Below the pieces are notes generated by a model. The model worked only from the letters and a program-made list of their open reading frames with translations. It searched no databases and had not been told where the DNA came from. Below, one piece after another: positions 43,139 through 52,239 of a stretch of 64,000 nt of DNA; position 1 is the stretch's first letter; every line of letters begins with the position of its first letter. Source of the stretch: Bacillota bacterium (lineage in GTDB: Bacteria; Bacillota; Clostridia; Christensenellales; DTU072); contig JAEXAB010000003.1 of assembly GCA_023394875.1 (NCBI GenBank), forward strand, positions 558,001 through 622,000, given 5' to 3'. The position numbers and the translations under genes were made by a program.

Positions 43139-44047
43139 CTATTTAATTGTATTCAAAAAAGAGAGGGCAGAACCAAGCCATTCTTTAGAACTCTTTTTGT
43201 AAGGCAAGAGATGGGAACAGTGGGTTTCCCCCATTGTATAAGCTTGATATATTGTGGTTTTCACACCGTTTTTTATCAACGCTTTCGCCATCTCTTCTCC
43301 TTGTCCGCCGCAGAATAAATCCTTCTTTGCCATGGATATATAAGTTTCCGGCCAATTTTCGTTGACGAAATTTATGGGCGATAATTCTTTTATGTAAGGG
43401 TAAGAATTGTATTTTTCTTTATCTTCAAAGTCAAATCCCATAATTGCGCTACCTAAAGCGCTTATTAGTCCAAACGGAGCTTTTTTAGACAAGGTTTCTT
43501 CAAAGTTATAAATACCGCAAAACAGCATCAAAGCCCTCATTTTTAGTTTACATTCGGGCAAATTAAACGCTTCGCGGACGCGGCTGTCGGCAATTGAGGA
43601 CATAGCGTGAGCAGCAAGATAACCGCCTGCCGAATCACCGGACAGAACGATATTATTAAGGTCAAGGTTATATTTCTTTTCCAGTGACGGCAAAAAGTTA
43701 ATGGCGTTTATTACGTCTGCAGTGCCGTTGGGGGACGGGAACTTATGATAGAGCCTATAATTAATGTTATAAACAAACCAACCGTTGTCTGCAAACATAC
43801 GGCAAATGCCTATTCTTAGTACCTTGTCGCCTGCCACAAAGCCTCCGCCGTGGATATTTATCAATACAGGCAGCTTTTTATTATTGTCTTTATTTTCCAC
43901 GTACAATAAATCGGCTTTATTGTATTTATTGTTTATGTCGCTGTACGGAACGTTTCTTATTACGGTAACGTTGGGATAGCGGCGATAGTTCCTGCGGTAT
44001 TTGTTGGCGATATCGCTCATCCTAAAAAATAATCTTGCCCTATTCAT
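43139..44047 (-). CDS. Alpha/beta hydrolase, hormone-sensitive-lipase type esterase
   Basis: 302 residues. Oxyanion motif INIHGGGFVAGD, nucleophile LSGDSAGGYLAAH, acid in the SMAKKDLFCGG region and catalytic His in GETHCSHLLP. Typical carboxylesterase of the HSL group; substrate unknown. No signal peptide. RBS AAGGGAG precedes ATG 44047, 3 nt after the SipW-type gene, so it is the last gene of the surface cluster. Confidence 0.85.
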   Translation of the reverse strand: MNRARLFFRMSDIANKYRRNYRRYPNVTVIRNVPYSDINNKYNKADLLYVENKDNNKKLPVLINIHGGGFVAGDKVLRIGICRMFADNGWFVYNINYRLYHKFPSPNGTADVINAINFLPSLEKKYNLDLNNIVLSGDSAGGYLAAHAMSSIADSRVREAFNLPECKLKMRALMLFCGIYNFEETLSKKAPFGLISALGSAIMGFDFEDKEKYNSYPYIKELSPINFVNENWPETYISMAKKDLFCGGQGEEMAKALIKNGVKTTIYQAYTMGETHCSHLLPYKKSSKEWLGSALSFLNTIK

Positions 44048-44050
44048 AAC

Positions 44051-44806
44051 TCATTCTCCCTTTCCTTTTTGTTTTTCTAGATATTCTTTTACTGCTTTTT
44101 CGGCAATTTCTTTCTTTTTTTGTTCCAAAATAAATTCTTCTATGGCTTTTCTCTTAATTTCTTCCACTCTGTCAACGTCGGTAGAATTTTCTTCTTCCTT
44201 GGCGGGTTTTTTAATAATAGTCACAATACGGCAAACCAACGTTACCAAAATAAAACCAAGGGGAACAATCAGTATGGACAAAATCCCCGCCGTACTGGTA
44301 AAAAACGTATACATACCGGTAAGAATACCTGATTTTTTTACGAAAACCGCCTGAACGTTTTCCACGGGAACAGCCGGGTCCACGCTGGCGTGTACGTTGT
44401 CACCCTTGGTGGTAAAAACGTATCTGTCGTACATTTCGTCATAGTGGGCTTCTTTTACAACGCGGTGGGTAATAAGCATGCCCGCCTGCATGCCGTATTC
44501 GGCGGTAAAAGTGACGATATCCCCTTCCTTTATTCTTTCCTGGGCTTCTTGCGGACTATTGATTACTTCACTTATCATTATATCTCTGACGTTAAGAGTT
44601 GGCTCCATACTGTCGGTAAGCACAAAATAAATGCGATAGCCGAAAACACTGGGTTTTTTGCCGCCTACCGCCTGAATAATCAGTGAAAAAAGGGCTATCA
44701 TTACCAAAATAAATAATGCGCCCATAAGTATAGATGTTATTCTGTTTATAATTTTTTTATTGTTTTTTTTAACTGCTTTGTCGGTCGCTTGAGTGGCTTT
44801 TGACAT
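44051..44806 (-). CDS. SipW-type signal peptidase I (copy 1)
   Basis: 251 residues. N-terminal membrane segment (about 27-47), catalytic Ser66 in VLTDSMEPT, and LITHRVV with His113 in place of the Lys of ordinary bacterial signal peptidases, the mark of the SipW/archaeal ER-type family. TKGDNVHASVDP follows, then a second membrane segment (about 170-190) and a Lys/Glu-rich cytosolic tail. It should cut the camelysin-like exported proteins upstream. Start overlaps the preceding stop by one base (TAATG). Confidence 0.9.
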   Translation of the reverse strand: MSKATQATDKAVKKNNKKIINRITSILMGALFILVMIALFSLIIQAVGGKKPSVFGYRIYFVLTDSMEPTLNVRDIMISEVINSPQEAQERIKEGDIVTFTAEYGMQAGMLITHRVVKEAHYDEMYDRYVFTTKGDNVHASVDPAVPVENVQAVFVKKSGILTGMYTFFTSTAGILSILIVPLGFILVTLVCRIVTIIKKPAKEEENSTDVDRVEEIKRKAIEEFILEQKKKEIAEKAVKEYLEKQKGKGE

Positions 44807-46884
44807 TACTTTCCTCTCTTTTTATTGTTACTTCCCTTTTTGGCTTTGATTTTCTTAGCCATCTGCTTGAACTCTTCGGCGGCTTTTAGTATCTTCTTAT
44901 CCAGCTCTTCTTCGGTGCATTTCACTTCTATATTAGCCAAAACGTCTTTTACTGTATCTATATGCTTGGCGGATATGGTTTTTGCAAGCAATCTTTCATA
45001 AAGCTCCAATTGCTTCTTCTTTTGGGCGTTTGTCGCCACAAGGGGGCTAAATTCCATCTTGTCAACCATGGTCAGCATGTCTATGTCCTGGTCAAACTTT
45101 AGCCTTGCGCTCAAAGCTCTTTCACTCTGCCAATAAGCCAAAGCCGTCTGCTTGATTTGCGCGGTTATTCTTTCCTGCATATATTTTAATATCTGCAGCT
45201 CTTCTTCCTGTTTTTCTAACTGTCTCTTATTGACAGAGGCTTTTTGCTCGGCGGACTTTTTATCTCTCTTTAACTGCGCAATACTCTCAATTCTCTTTTG
45301 CTTGGATTCTTCCAGCATTCTTTGCTTTTCTGCTAAATCCTCTTTGCTCTTGGCGTATTCTTCGCGCATTTCTTTGAGCTTTTCTTCCTGCTCGGCAATC
45401 ATTCTGGAAGTCTTTTCTATATACTCCTGAGACGCCTTTATGTCTTGCTCCAGCCTTTCTTTTTCTTCCTTGCGGATTCTTGCCATCTCTTCAAGTTTGG
45501 CTTCTTCTAGTAGACGCTGTTCTTCTACCTTTCTTGCCTCTTCTTTAAGCCGGTTGATTTCCTCTTCCTGCAAAGCGGCGACCCTTCTTAGTTCCAGTCT
45601 TTGGCGGGCCTCTTCCTGCCTCTTCTTTCGTGCTAAATCCCTTTCTTCACGCAAAGCCAGTTTCTTTGCCAACTCTTCTTCTTCCATCTGCTTGGCAATA
45701 AGTTTTTGTTGTGCAATGCTGTCTTCTTTGGCTTTGTTTATTCTGTACTGGCGCAAAACTCTGTCGATAGCCAAGTTCATTTTGCTCATATCGGCGGGAC
45801 TTAGCGTCTTAATATCGGCAACCTTGCGATAAATATTGCGGATTTCTTTGATTTCCATTTTGAGCATGGGGAAATCGTCTGGCACAAAATCGTCAATATT
45901 CTTGGTTACGTATTCGTCAGCCTCTGTCCGCTGTTTTTCTAACGCAGTCTCTAAACTCTCCCCTGCTTCACGGGTATTGGCGATACTCTGCAAAAGCACG
46001 GTATTTAAGAATATTATATTGCGGTAACGTTCGCTGAGGACGGGAGAAAGCTCGGTGGTTTCGGTAACGGTATCAATCTTGAAGTCCATCTTTTCGGACG
46101 TCTCTATATACTGCCACAAAACCAGCGCCTTTTTGAAGTTGGGGTCCTTCAAAATAACGTTCGTACGCGTAATAGGGGGCCTAACCAGCGCGCAGCTCCG
46201 CATTTCTCTTGCGAAAGTACTGCTCAAGAAGTCGCTTATAATCATGTTTATACGCGATATTCTCTCTACGTTGGACAGCTGACCGGTAGATTTTTGCATA
46301 ACGACGGCGTCAAAAGGAAAATTAGCTTTACTTTCCATTTTGTAATGGACTTTGCTCTTGTCGATATTGAAGTCGCTCTGAATTTCTACGCCTAAGTCGC
46401 CCGACTGCATCAAAGCGTCTTTGATTGCCTTAAAACGAATGTCGATAAAATCTCTTAATTTCAATAAAAGGGTATAAATAAAACGGTTTTCGTAAATCTC
46501 AAAGCTTTCTTCCTTGTTGGTGTTAAGAATTTTTGAGGGTAATACGGTGCCGTCTTTGGTAACGCTGCTAATAAGATTGGTATGCTGGGCTAAGTGCTTG
46601 ACGCTTTCTACCGAAATACTCTTTGCCAAGCTGATGTCCACGATATCTTCTTCGATAACGATGAACTTTCTCGGGTTACGTACAATGGTATCAAGAGCGA
46701 CTATGCAATCCTCTATGGTGTCTATCCACTCGTCGGAGTAGTTCTTTTTGGTATATACCTGAGATATTTTGTAATCATTTTTGCCACCCATAATACCGGA
46801 AATGTATTTTGGATACAGCTCACCTTGCTTTAGTAAGGTATTTATCTGATAAATAATCTCTTCATAAATCTTATTAGACGCCAT
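44806..46884 (-). CDS. Coiled-coil protein with DUF2357-like N-part, AAA partner
   Basis: 692 residues. The N-terminal part contains ESFEIYENRFIYTLLLKL, a motif reminiscent of DUF2357 proteins that pair with McrB-like ATPases (recognised by eye only). About residues 350-590 form a long, highly charged Glu/Lys/Arg coiled coil (EEARQRLELRR type). A Lys-rich C-terminus ends the protein. No signal peptide or membrane segment. It is 15 nt after the AAA gene and read with it, so the two products probably work together as a cytosolic scaffold and motor. Confidence 0.6.
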   Translation of the reverse strand: MASNKIYEEIIYQINTLLKQGELYPKYISGIMGGKNDYKISQVYTKKNYSDEWIDTIEDCIVALDTIVRNPRKFIVIEEDIVDISLAKSISVESVKHLAQHTNLISSVTKDGTVLPSKILNTNKEESFEIYENRFIYTLLLKLRDFIDIRFKAIKDALMQSGDLGVEIQSDFNIDKSKVHYKMESKANFPFDAVVMQKSTGQLSNVERISRINMIISDFLSSTFAREMRSCALVRPPITRTNVILKDPNFKKALVLWQYIETSEKMDFKIDTVTETTELSPVLSERYRNIIFLNTVLLQSIANTREAGESLETALEKQRTEADEYVTKNIDDFVPDDFPMLKMEIKEIRNIYRKVADIKTLSPADMSKMNLAIDRVLRQYRINKAKEDSIAQQKLIAKQMEEEELAKKLALREERDLARKKRQEEARQRLELRRVAALQEEEINRLKEEARKVEEQRLLEEAKLEEMARIRKEEKERLEQDIKASQEYIEKTSRMIAEQEEKLKEMREEYAKSKEDLAEKQRMLEESKQKRIESIAQLKRDKKSAEQKASVNKRQLEKQEEELQILKYMQERITAQIKQTALAYWQSERALSARLKFDQDIDMLTMVDKMEFSPLVATNAQKKKQLELYERLLAKTISAKHIDTVKDVLANIEVKCTEEELDKKILKAAEEFKQMAKKIKAKKGSNNKKRGK

Positions 46885-46899
46885 AATCTATCCTTAAGA

Positions 46900-48471
46900 T
46901 TAGAACAACTTCTTGAGTCGGTTCAGATATTCCTTACATTCCTGCATATTTTCTGCGCCAAAATTGTCGCTCAAATATTGGATATAATCATCAACCTCAT
47001 CACGTATATAAGCTAAGTTCAAAGATTCGAACTTACGAAGAATTTTGTTACACAAAACGTAGTCCAGTCCGTCGATTTCCGTTCCGCCGCAAGCAACGTA
47101 CACCGGCACGAATTCACGCAGCTGTTTTACGATACGGTTACCAAACGCAAGACGGAAATGTTCGATAACGTAGTTGTCCATCTCTTCAAACTTCTGCAGG
47201 TTCTCATCGCTAACCCTGTGTTCTTGTTGGGCTTTTTTATAAAGACTTTCCAAATAGGTATAATCTATGGGCAGTCCTTCGGTAAGCGGAGCGTCAAAAG
47301 GCGCGGCTTTGCTGTTAATGTTAATGGGCATACCACGGTCATAAACTTTATCGGATATAGCGAAGGTAGAGTCGTCGTTGTTCGCGGTGCCGACGTACCA
47401 CATATTCTCAGGCAAACGGAAACGTCCTTTAATAACGTGCTTCGGGTCGCTTGGCCAGCCGCTAGGCACTAAGTCAATAACCCACTGGTCGCGGGACGGC
47501 ATTTCCAAAATGGATAACATTTCTGCAAAGTAATACTCAACACGGGCGATGTTCATTTCGTCCAGTACCGTTATGTATACGTCTTTTTTGTAGGTGGCGT
47601 CGTACATCGCGCGCAAAACTTCGGTTTCGTTAAACCTCTTGGTAAATTCGTTGAAGTACCCGAAAAGTTCGGTACGGTCACGCCAGGACGGCTGAACCGA
47701 AGCGATGGTTGTCGGGTTCTGTAAGAAGTGCCCCATACATTCGGGGAGTGAGGTTTTACCGGTACCGGATATACCTTGTAAGATAATAAGTCTTGTGGTC
47801 GCCATACTGGCAAAAAACAGTCTTATAATTTTTGGTTCGTAATACAGTTTACGCCATGGTCTTTCGGGGTTGTTCGCCGCGTAGTTACGGAAGCGGTCGC
47901 ATATTTGTTCCAGACTAAGGCTGCAGTCGTATTCCTTAGGTGCATAGTCGGGATTATCGTAAATTTCGTCAACTTCGGTAAGCTTATAGAAACGGCTCTC
48001 GCCCTCTTTCTTGGCGCTGCTGACGTCTATATCTTCGCCCTCTTCGCCCTCTATTATGTCATAGCCCTGATAGGCTATTTTTAAGCCTAAAATTCTGTCT
48101 TTTTCTTTGGTGGTCTTGACCAGCTCTTTTTTTAGGGTGTTAATTTCGTCAACTAGGTCTTGGTTTAGTACCTTGTCGCCGAAAACCTTCTTGACTAATC
48201 TCTTGCCGAAGAATATAGCAAGCCAAATAAGCACGCACAAAACGGCGATAACAAGTACAAAACAGACTATAGCGCCTATCATTTCCCCTGTCGACATACC
48301 GTTAGATTGGTATTTTTTGAAAATTTCTACGTATTGAGGGAAGTCGAACATTTGCTGCAAAGCTCCGACTACGCCGCCTCTGTTACCTATTGTAGAGTTA
48401 GAGTAGAATAATCCTAATATTCCACCGAAAAATACTTTCAAAAACTCCGCAAAAAATTGTGCAAACTTCAT
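46900..48471 (-). CDS. Membrane-anchored McrB-like AAA+ ATPase
   Basis: 523 residues. A membrane segment at about 64-88, a short coiled coil (105-130), then an AAA+ domain: Walker A GISGTGKTS (233-241), Walker B TVLDEMN (301-307) continuing IARVEYYFAE, and sensor-type GTANNDDS. The LDEMN-ARVE block is characteristic of the McrB/MoxR-like branch. McrB restricts methylated DNA with McrC, but here no McrC nuclease is found and the protein is membrane-bound, between exported-protein genes and a coiled-coil partner. A remodelling role in surface assembly is inferred. Confidence 0.8.
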   Translation of the reverse strand: MKFAQFFAEFLKVFFGGILGLFYSNSTIGNRGGVVGALQQMFDFPQYVEIFKKYQSNGMSTGEMIGAIVCFVLVIAVLCVLIWLAIFFGKRLVKKVFGDKVLNQDLVDEINTLKKELVKTTKEKDRILGLKIAYQGYDIIEGEEGEDIDVSSAKKEGESRFYKLTEVDEIYDNPDYAPKEYDCSLSLEQICDRFRNYAANNPERPWRKLYYEPKIIRLFFASMATTRLIILQGISGTGKTSLPECMGHFLQNPTTIASVQPSWRDRTELFGYFNEFTKRFNETEVLRAMYDATYKKDVYITVLDEMNIARVEYYFAEMLSILEMPSRDQWVIDLVPSGWPSDPKHVIKGRFRLPENMWYVGTANNDDSTFAISDKVYDRGMPININSKAAPFDAPLTEGLPIDYTYLESLYKKAQQEHRVSDENLQKFEEMDNYVIEHFRLAFGNRIVKQLREFVPVYVACGGTEIDGLDYVLCNKILRKFESLNLAYIRDEVDDYIQYLSDNFGAENMQECKEYLNRLKKLF

Positions 48472-48487
48472 AGGTTATCTTCCTTTA

Positions 48488-49357
48488 TCAATCCGGCTCG
48501 CTGAATTCACCCTTGAATCTAAGCATAGAAAGGGTTGCGGTCTGCCCTGCGTCGGCGTTGTTTATAGTAACACCGTCATACCAGGCAACCAATTGAACTT
48601 CGGCATAGCCGCTCTTTGGTACATTAAAAGACAATTGGTCTGATGCGTAACAAATATTGGATACTACCTTGGTCTCCGATATTCTGCTGTCTTTTCTTAT
48701 CACTCCGTAATGAATAGCCGTAGAATTTGTAAGTACGCCCTGAAAAAGTCCGTTGACAAAGACTCCGATACATAATTTATCGCCTAAGCCGCCGGTTATG
48801 GAATATTCTATAGAAACGTCCTGTCCGTAGGTAGAGTTTTTGTTGATTACATAAAAATTGGTCTGTGATAAGTCGTTTTTATTTTTACAAATATACGGAT
48901 TTATAAAATCTCCGTCGTATTGATAAACGAAGTAAGTAGAAGAGGTGGCGTTATCGTATACCGAACCTTGAATACCGTACGTAAAACACTTGTTGTTATA
49001 AATTTCTCCGCCCAAAGTGGCTCCCAGATTAGGATAACCGTTTATGGCAAACTGAGAAATGGTAGTAACTTCTTTAGTGGGCACAACAAGGGGCATCATA
49101 GGATAAAGACGCTTGTTTTCGTCCTCGTAAGGCAAAGCAAAATCAATCCTATATAAAGAATCGTCGGCTCTTGTCCAGGATATGGCAAGCTCTCCATAAC
49201 CGTCGTTGGTGTCAGCCATAAAGGAAATTGAGGACACGTTAACTATATTGTTAGCAGAGAACCATGCGAAAGTTGCGGTAGACAATGCAGCTACCAATAA
49301 TACTACAATCATTATCGTGGTAAAGAATAAACTGCGGTTCTTAATCCTCTTTAGCAT
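48488..49357 (-). CDS. TasA/camelysin-like exported protein D
   Basis: 289 residues. N-terminal basic stretch, hydrophobic helix (FFTTIMIVVLLVAAL) and STATFAWFS, the SipW-type cleavage region seen in TasA and CalY. The mature part is beta-rich, with FYVINKNSTYGQDVSI and EVQLVAWYDGVTIN in common with protein A and protein B of this cluster. Start at ATG 49357, which follows AGGAG; a longer start at 49378 would overlap the previous gene and lacks a site. Probable fibre or matrix subunit. Confidence 0.75.
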   Translation of the reverse strand: MLKRIKNRSLFFTTIMIVVLLVAALSTATFAWFSANNIVNVSSISFMADTNDGYGELAISWTRADDSLYRIDFALPYEDENKRLYPMMPLVVPTKEVTTISQFAINGYPNLGATLGGEIYNNKCFTYGIQGSVYDNATSSTYFVYQYDGDFINPYICKNKNDLSQTNFYVINKNSTYGQDVSIEYSITGGLGDKLCIGVFVNGLFQGVLTNSTAIHYGVIRKDSRISETKVVSNICYASDQLSFNVPKSGYAEVQLVAWYDGVTINNADAGQTATLSMLRFKGEFSEPD

Positions 49358-49374
49358 GTTACTCCTGTTTCTTA

Positions 49375-50331
49375 TCAATTTTGCTCAAAGGCAAAATCCA
49401 TTCTTATAGTTCCGGATAGTTTGTCGTCCACACAATCCTTGTCCCAACCTTCTAGCCAGATAACTATACCGTACTTAACAACTTCCTGCGGCGCAAGTCT
49501 AAAACCCTTGTTATAGAATATATATTCCTTGCTAAAGAAGTCTTCGGCTATCCAAGCTTCGCTGCCGTAATGGGTTACTGCTATCTCTTCTTGCCCATTT
49601 GCATTAGTTATCGTAGTAACGTTAATGGGCGTATATTTACTTTTTGTAAGAGGCACAACCTCAACCGGTATGGTGTTGCCGTCCTTATCGACGTCGTATT
49701 GGGCGTAGACTATTATTTCGTAGTCATTAGTGGTGCTTCTCTTTCTTATCAGCATTACTCTTATTGCGGTCTCTATATTTAGTGTAGAAGAACGCAAGTT
49801 TAGTACTTCGTTGTAGACCTGCTCATATTGCGTTACGTTCTTTAAGAAGAAGGTCGCCGCAATAAACCTATCGTCTTCCCCTACCGAAAAACCGTCCTCG
49901 GTTAGTATTTTTGGCAGTTTGTCCTCAATTGCAGAGGTGTCCACCAAGTTTTTGCCCGAAGCAAGGGTGGTGTTGTCCATAACGCTGGGACCCGATATTT
50001 CCAGCTGTTCGGTACCGTATAGGAAGTCGGACTTAGAGCTTAGGGAAAGTACCTTACTTCCCGAACTGTCTACGAACACCTTAAAACTGTTAATTTCCAC
50101 CGCGGTGTAAGCTCCGTAAAAGATTCCTACCGCCGCAAATATTAATAATAGTGAAACGCTTGTTGCCGTAATTATCTTTTTGTGCTTAGCAGCACGTCTG
50201 ACTTTTTGGTTTTGAATAACGTATTTGTAGTCAGCGCCATTTGTTGAAGCCCCTAATTTAGCTCCAATGTTACTTCCCGAAGTATTTTCGGCGTTTGATA
50301 CGCTCTCTACGTTCTTGTTTTTCTTTGCCAA
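49375..50331 (-). CDS. Single-pass surface protein with camelysin-like C-part (protein C)
   Basis: 318 residues. A basic cytosolic N-part of about 50 residues, one membrane segment (IITATSVSLLLIFAAVGIF), then an extracytoplasmic domain ending YGIVIWLEGWDKDCVDDKLSGTIRMDFAF, which resembles the C-terminal part of camelysin/TasA-like proteins. It lacks the short STATFAW signal of its neighbours, so it may stay anchored as a base or nucleator for the exported subunits. Gap of 17 nt to the next gene. Confidence 0.65.
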   Translation of the reverse strand: MAKKNKNVESVSNAENTSGSNIGAKLGASTNGADYKYVIQNQKVRRAAKHKKIITATSVSLLLIFAAVGIFYGAYTAVEINSFKVFVDSSGSKVLSLSSKSDFLYGTEQLEISGPSVMDNTTLASGKNLVDTSAIEDKLPKILTEDGFSVGEDDRFIAATFFLKNVTQYEQVYNEVLNLRSSTLNIETAIRVMLIRKRSTTNDYEIIVYAQYDVDKDGNTIPVEVVPLTKSKYTPINVTTITNANGQEEIAVTHYGSEAWIAEDFFSKEYIFYNKGFRLAPQEVVKYGIVIWLEGWDKDCVDDKLSGTIRMDFAFEQN

Positions 50332-50443
50332 ATTTCACCTTATAATATATAATTCGCGTTTTTTTGACAAGCTTAGATATTAATGACTATATGCCATCAA
50401 TGAGAACTTGCAATCAAAAAAAACGCGCTTGTTTACTTATTTA

Positions 50444-51154
50444 TTATTTGCCTTCGGAGTTGTCTTCTTTTTTCTGTGAGGCCAGATATTCTTCGATAGC
50501 TTTACGCTTGATCTCTTCTTCGTCTATTGCTACGCTTCCCGCTTCTGCGGCAGCCTCTTTTAGCTTATCAACCTTGGCTTGCATAATCATACGGACAAAC
50601 ATTATTATATTGTAAATAAACAACACAACAAGGGGCAGTACGATTACCAATAGGAAGTTGGTAGGGTTTTGCAACCAAACGATAGCTTTACCTATGCCTT
50701 TAATGTGCGAAGTATATACCGCCAAAACTCTATACGGATTTACTGTTTCCGTCATAGTTTCGGGGTTGTTGTCTCCGTGGGTAATATACGTTACCGCTTT
50801 GCTGGTGTCTTCATCTAAAATAACTTCTACTATTCTGTGAGTTATCAAGGCTTCGGAGCCTTCTACTGTCCCGACAAAAGTAATAATTTGACCTTCTTGA
50901 AGGCCAAGCGCGTCTTTGGGCTTTTTGCCAATAACTAGGTCGCCCGCTGCAAAGCTGTCTTTAGCTGTTCCTACCATTGAGTCCGTCAAGACAGGAAGTA
51001 GCTTAACTTGACCTTTGCTAACCTCGTTAGTCGATATTACCGGATTGGCAATAACAATAGCTGAAATGGTAATTGCCACTACTACAAGCACTACTTGGAG
51101 AACGGTAACTACTAAGTCAAGAATTTTCTTTTGCTTTGGTGTTATCTTTTTCAT
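50444..51154 (-). CDS. SipW-type signal peptidase I (copy 2)
   Basis: 236 residues. Membrane segment at about 12-36, catalytic Ser59 in VLTDSM, ALITHRIVE with His106, YITHGDNN, a second membrane segment (about 165-188) and a charged tail ending in the same EEIKRKAIEEYL type as copy 1, so the two copies are paralogues. It sits between the genes of its likely substrates. Confidence 0.9.
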   Translation of the reverse strand: MKKITPKQKKILDLVVTVLQVVLVVVAITISAIVIANPVISTNEVSKGQVKLLPVLTDSMVGTAKDSFAAGDLVIGKKPKDALGLQEGQIITFVGTVEGSEALITHRIVEVILDEDTSKAVTYITHGDNNPETMTETVNPYRVLAVYTSHIKGIGKAIVWLQNPTNFLLVIVLPLVVLFIYNIIMFVRMIMQAKVDKLKEAAAEAGSVAIDEEEIKRKAIEEYLASQKKEDNSEGK

Positions 51155-51191
51155 AAGGCTCCTAAATATGTAAAGTTTATTCTAGCTTATA

Positions 51192-51220
51192 ATTGTACAC
51201 CATTTTGTATTCTTTGTAAA
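51192..51220 (-). promoter_or_regulatory. Promoter of SipW copy 2
   Basis: Minus strand: -35 TTTACA (51215-51220), 17-nt spacer, -10 TACAAT (51192-51197), about 38 nt before the ATG; TAGGAG is the ribosome binding site. Confidence 0.55.
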
Positions 51221-51244
51221 GAGTAAAATATTACCTTTGATATG

Positions 51245-52045
51245 CTATTGTATAGCAATACCGTCAAAGCGTATACCGAATATAACGTTTTTCTCGGCAT
51301 CGTCGTCGGTCATAATTACTCCGTCAAGCCATGCGACCAAAGTCACAAGGACTGGTTCTCCTCTGGGAATACGGAAAATAATCTCTGTAGTACGCTTGTA
51401 TATGCCCGTCATAACGGGTATATCGGCAACTTTCTGTCCTTGAATTATATCTCCGTAATGAATAAACTCATTATTTGACATAATCCCTTTTAACGTTTGA
51501 TTGGTTGGTGTGGTCCCAACAAACAAAGCAACGCGAAGTTTGTTGCCCAAGTCAGCACCTATTATATCGTAAATAACGCTGACTTCTAAGTCATAAGAAC
51601 TGTTACGGTTAATAAGGTAAAAATAATTCTGCTTTTGAACGGCGCTGTTGCCTGTACATATATGTGGATTAACGCTTTGCCCTGCCACTGCGCAGATCCA
51701 TTCTTCCAAAGTGTTTTTGGTCTGGTTGCTGCTGTTAAAGCTTCCTAAAGCAAAATCATTAGCTAAAGTAGAATCGATAACGGGCATATTCCTAGGTATC
51801 ATAGGATATAAGGAATTATTAGGTTCGTCAAAAGTTAGTGAAAAATTGGTGGTGTCAGTAACGTTCCAACCGATTGCAAGATCTCCTCCGCCCTCGTTTA
51901 TGTCGGCAGTAAAAGTAATACTGTTGCCCGACGCTCTGTTAACCACGGTATACCATGCGTACGTAGCTGTGCTTAGCACCGCTATCATCATAATTAGCGA
52001 TATTACTGTGGCAATAAAACTTGAGAGTTTGCTGGATTTCTTCAT
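51245..52045 (-). CDS. TasA/camelysin-like exported protein B
   Basis: 266 residues. Hydrophobic signal (FIATVISLIMMIAVL) followed by STATYAWYT, the SipW cleavage pattern. Mature part shares FYLINRNSSYDLEVSVIYD and VLVTLVAWLDGVIMTDDDAE with protein D, indicating a common fold. Likely a surface filament subunit processed by one of the two SipW enzymes. RBS GGAAAACAGG before the ATG. Confidence 0.8.
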   Translation of the reverse strand: MKKSSKLSSFIATVISLIMMIAVLSTATYAWYTVVNRASGNSITFTADINEGGGDLAIGWNVTDTTNFSLTFDEPNNSLYPMIPRNMPVIDSTLANDFALGSFNSSNQTKNTLEEWICAVAGQSVNPHICTGNSAVQKQNYFYLINRNSSYDLEVSVIYDIIGADLGNKLRVALFVGTTPTNQTLKGIMSNNEFIHYGDIIQGQKVADIPVMTGIYKRTTEIIFRIPRGEPVLVTLVAWLDGVIMTDDDAEKNVIFGIRFDGIAIQ

Positions 52046-52130
52046 AACCTGTTTTCCTGTTTTTTATTTTTTTACCTTTGTAAGCCGGAGAATTATCCCT
52101 CTGTTTTTTATTCCCAAGCCGAAACGCTTT

Positions 52131-52154
52131 CCCCGCCGCATCGCTGCGGCGGGG
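52131..52154 (-). other. Strong GC-rich hairpin in the leader of protein B gene
   Basis: CCCCGCCGCA and TGCGGCGGGG pair with a TCGC loop, a 10-bp perfect stem in AT-rich surroundings. No T-run follows in either direction, so a simple terminator is unlikely. It lies in the 5' leader between the promoter at 52192-52220 and the gene. Confidence 0.7.
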
Positions 52155-52191
52155 GAGCAAATCTTATTAAGATGGTCTGGCAATGTTCTAT

Positions 52192-52220
52192 TTTATTAGT
52201 CTATTGCCAAAATTTGTCAA
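52192..52220 (-). promoter_or_regulatory. Promoter of exported protein B gene
   Basis: Minus strand: -35 TTGACA (52215-52220), 16- to 17-nt spacer, weak -10 TAATAA/AATAAA (52192-52198). Leader of about 145 nt before the ATG. Confidence 0.5.
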
Positions 52221-52239
52221 TAACGTTTTACTTTTCAGA

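Noticed and set aside
45152..46027. Several Ser/Leu-rich plus-strand reading frames
   Set aside because: They are antisense to the coiled-coil gene; Glu/Lys codons read backward give Ser/Leu/Phe, and no start sites are present.
46900..48471. Classic McrBC restriction system
   Set aside because: The ATPase is membrane-anchored, no McrC-type nuclease was recognised next to it, and all neighbours are surface-protein genes.
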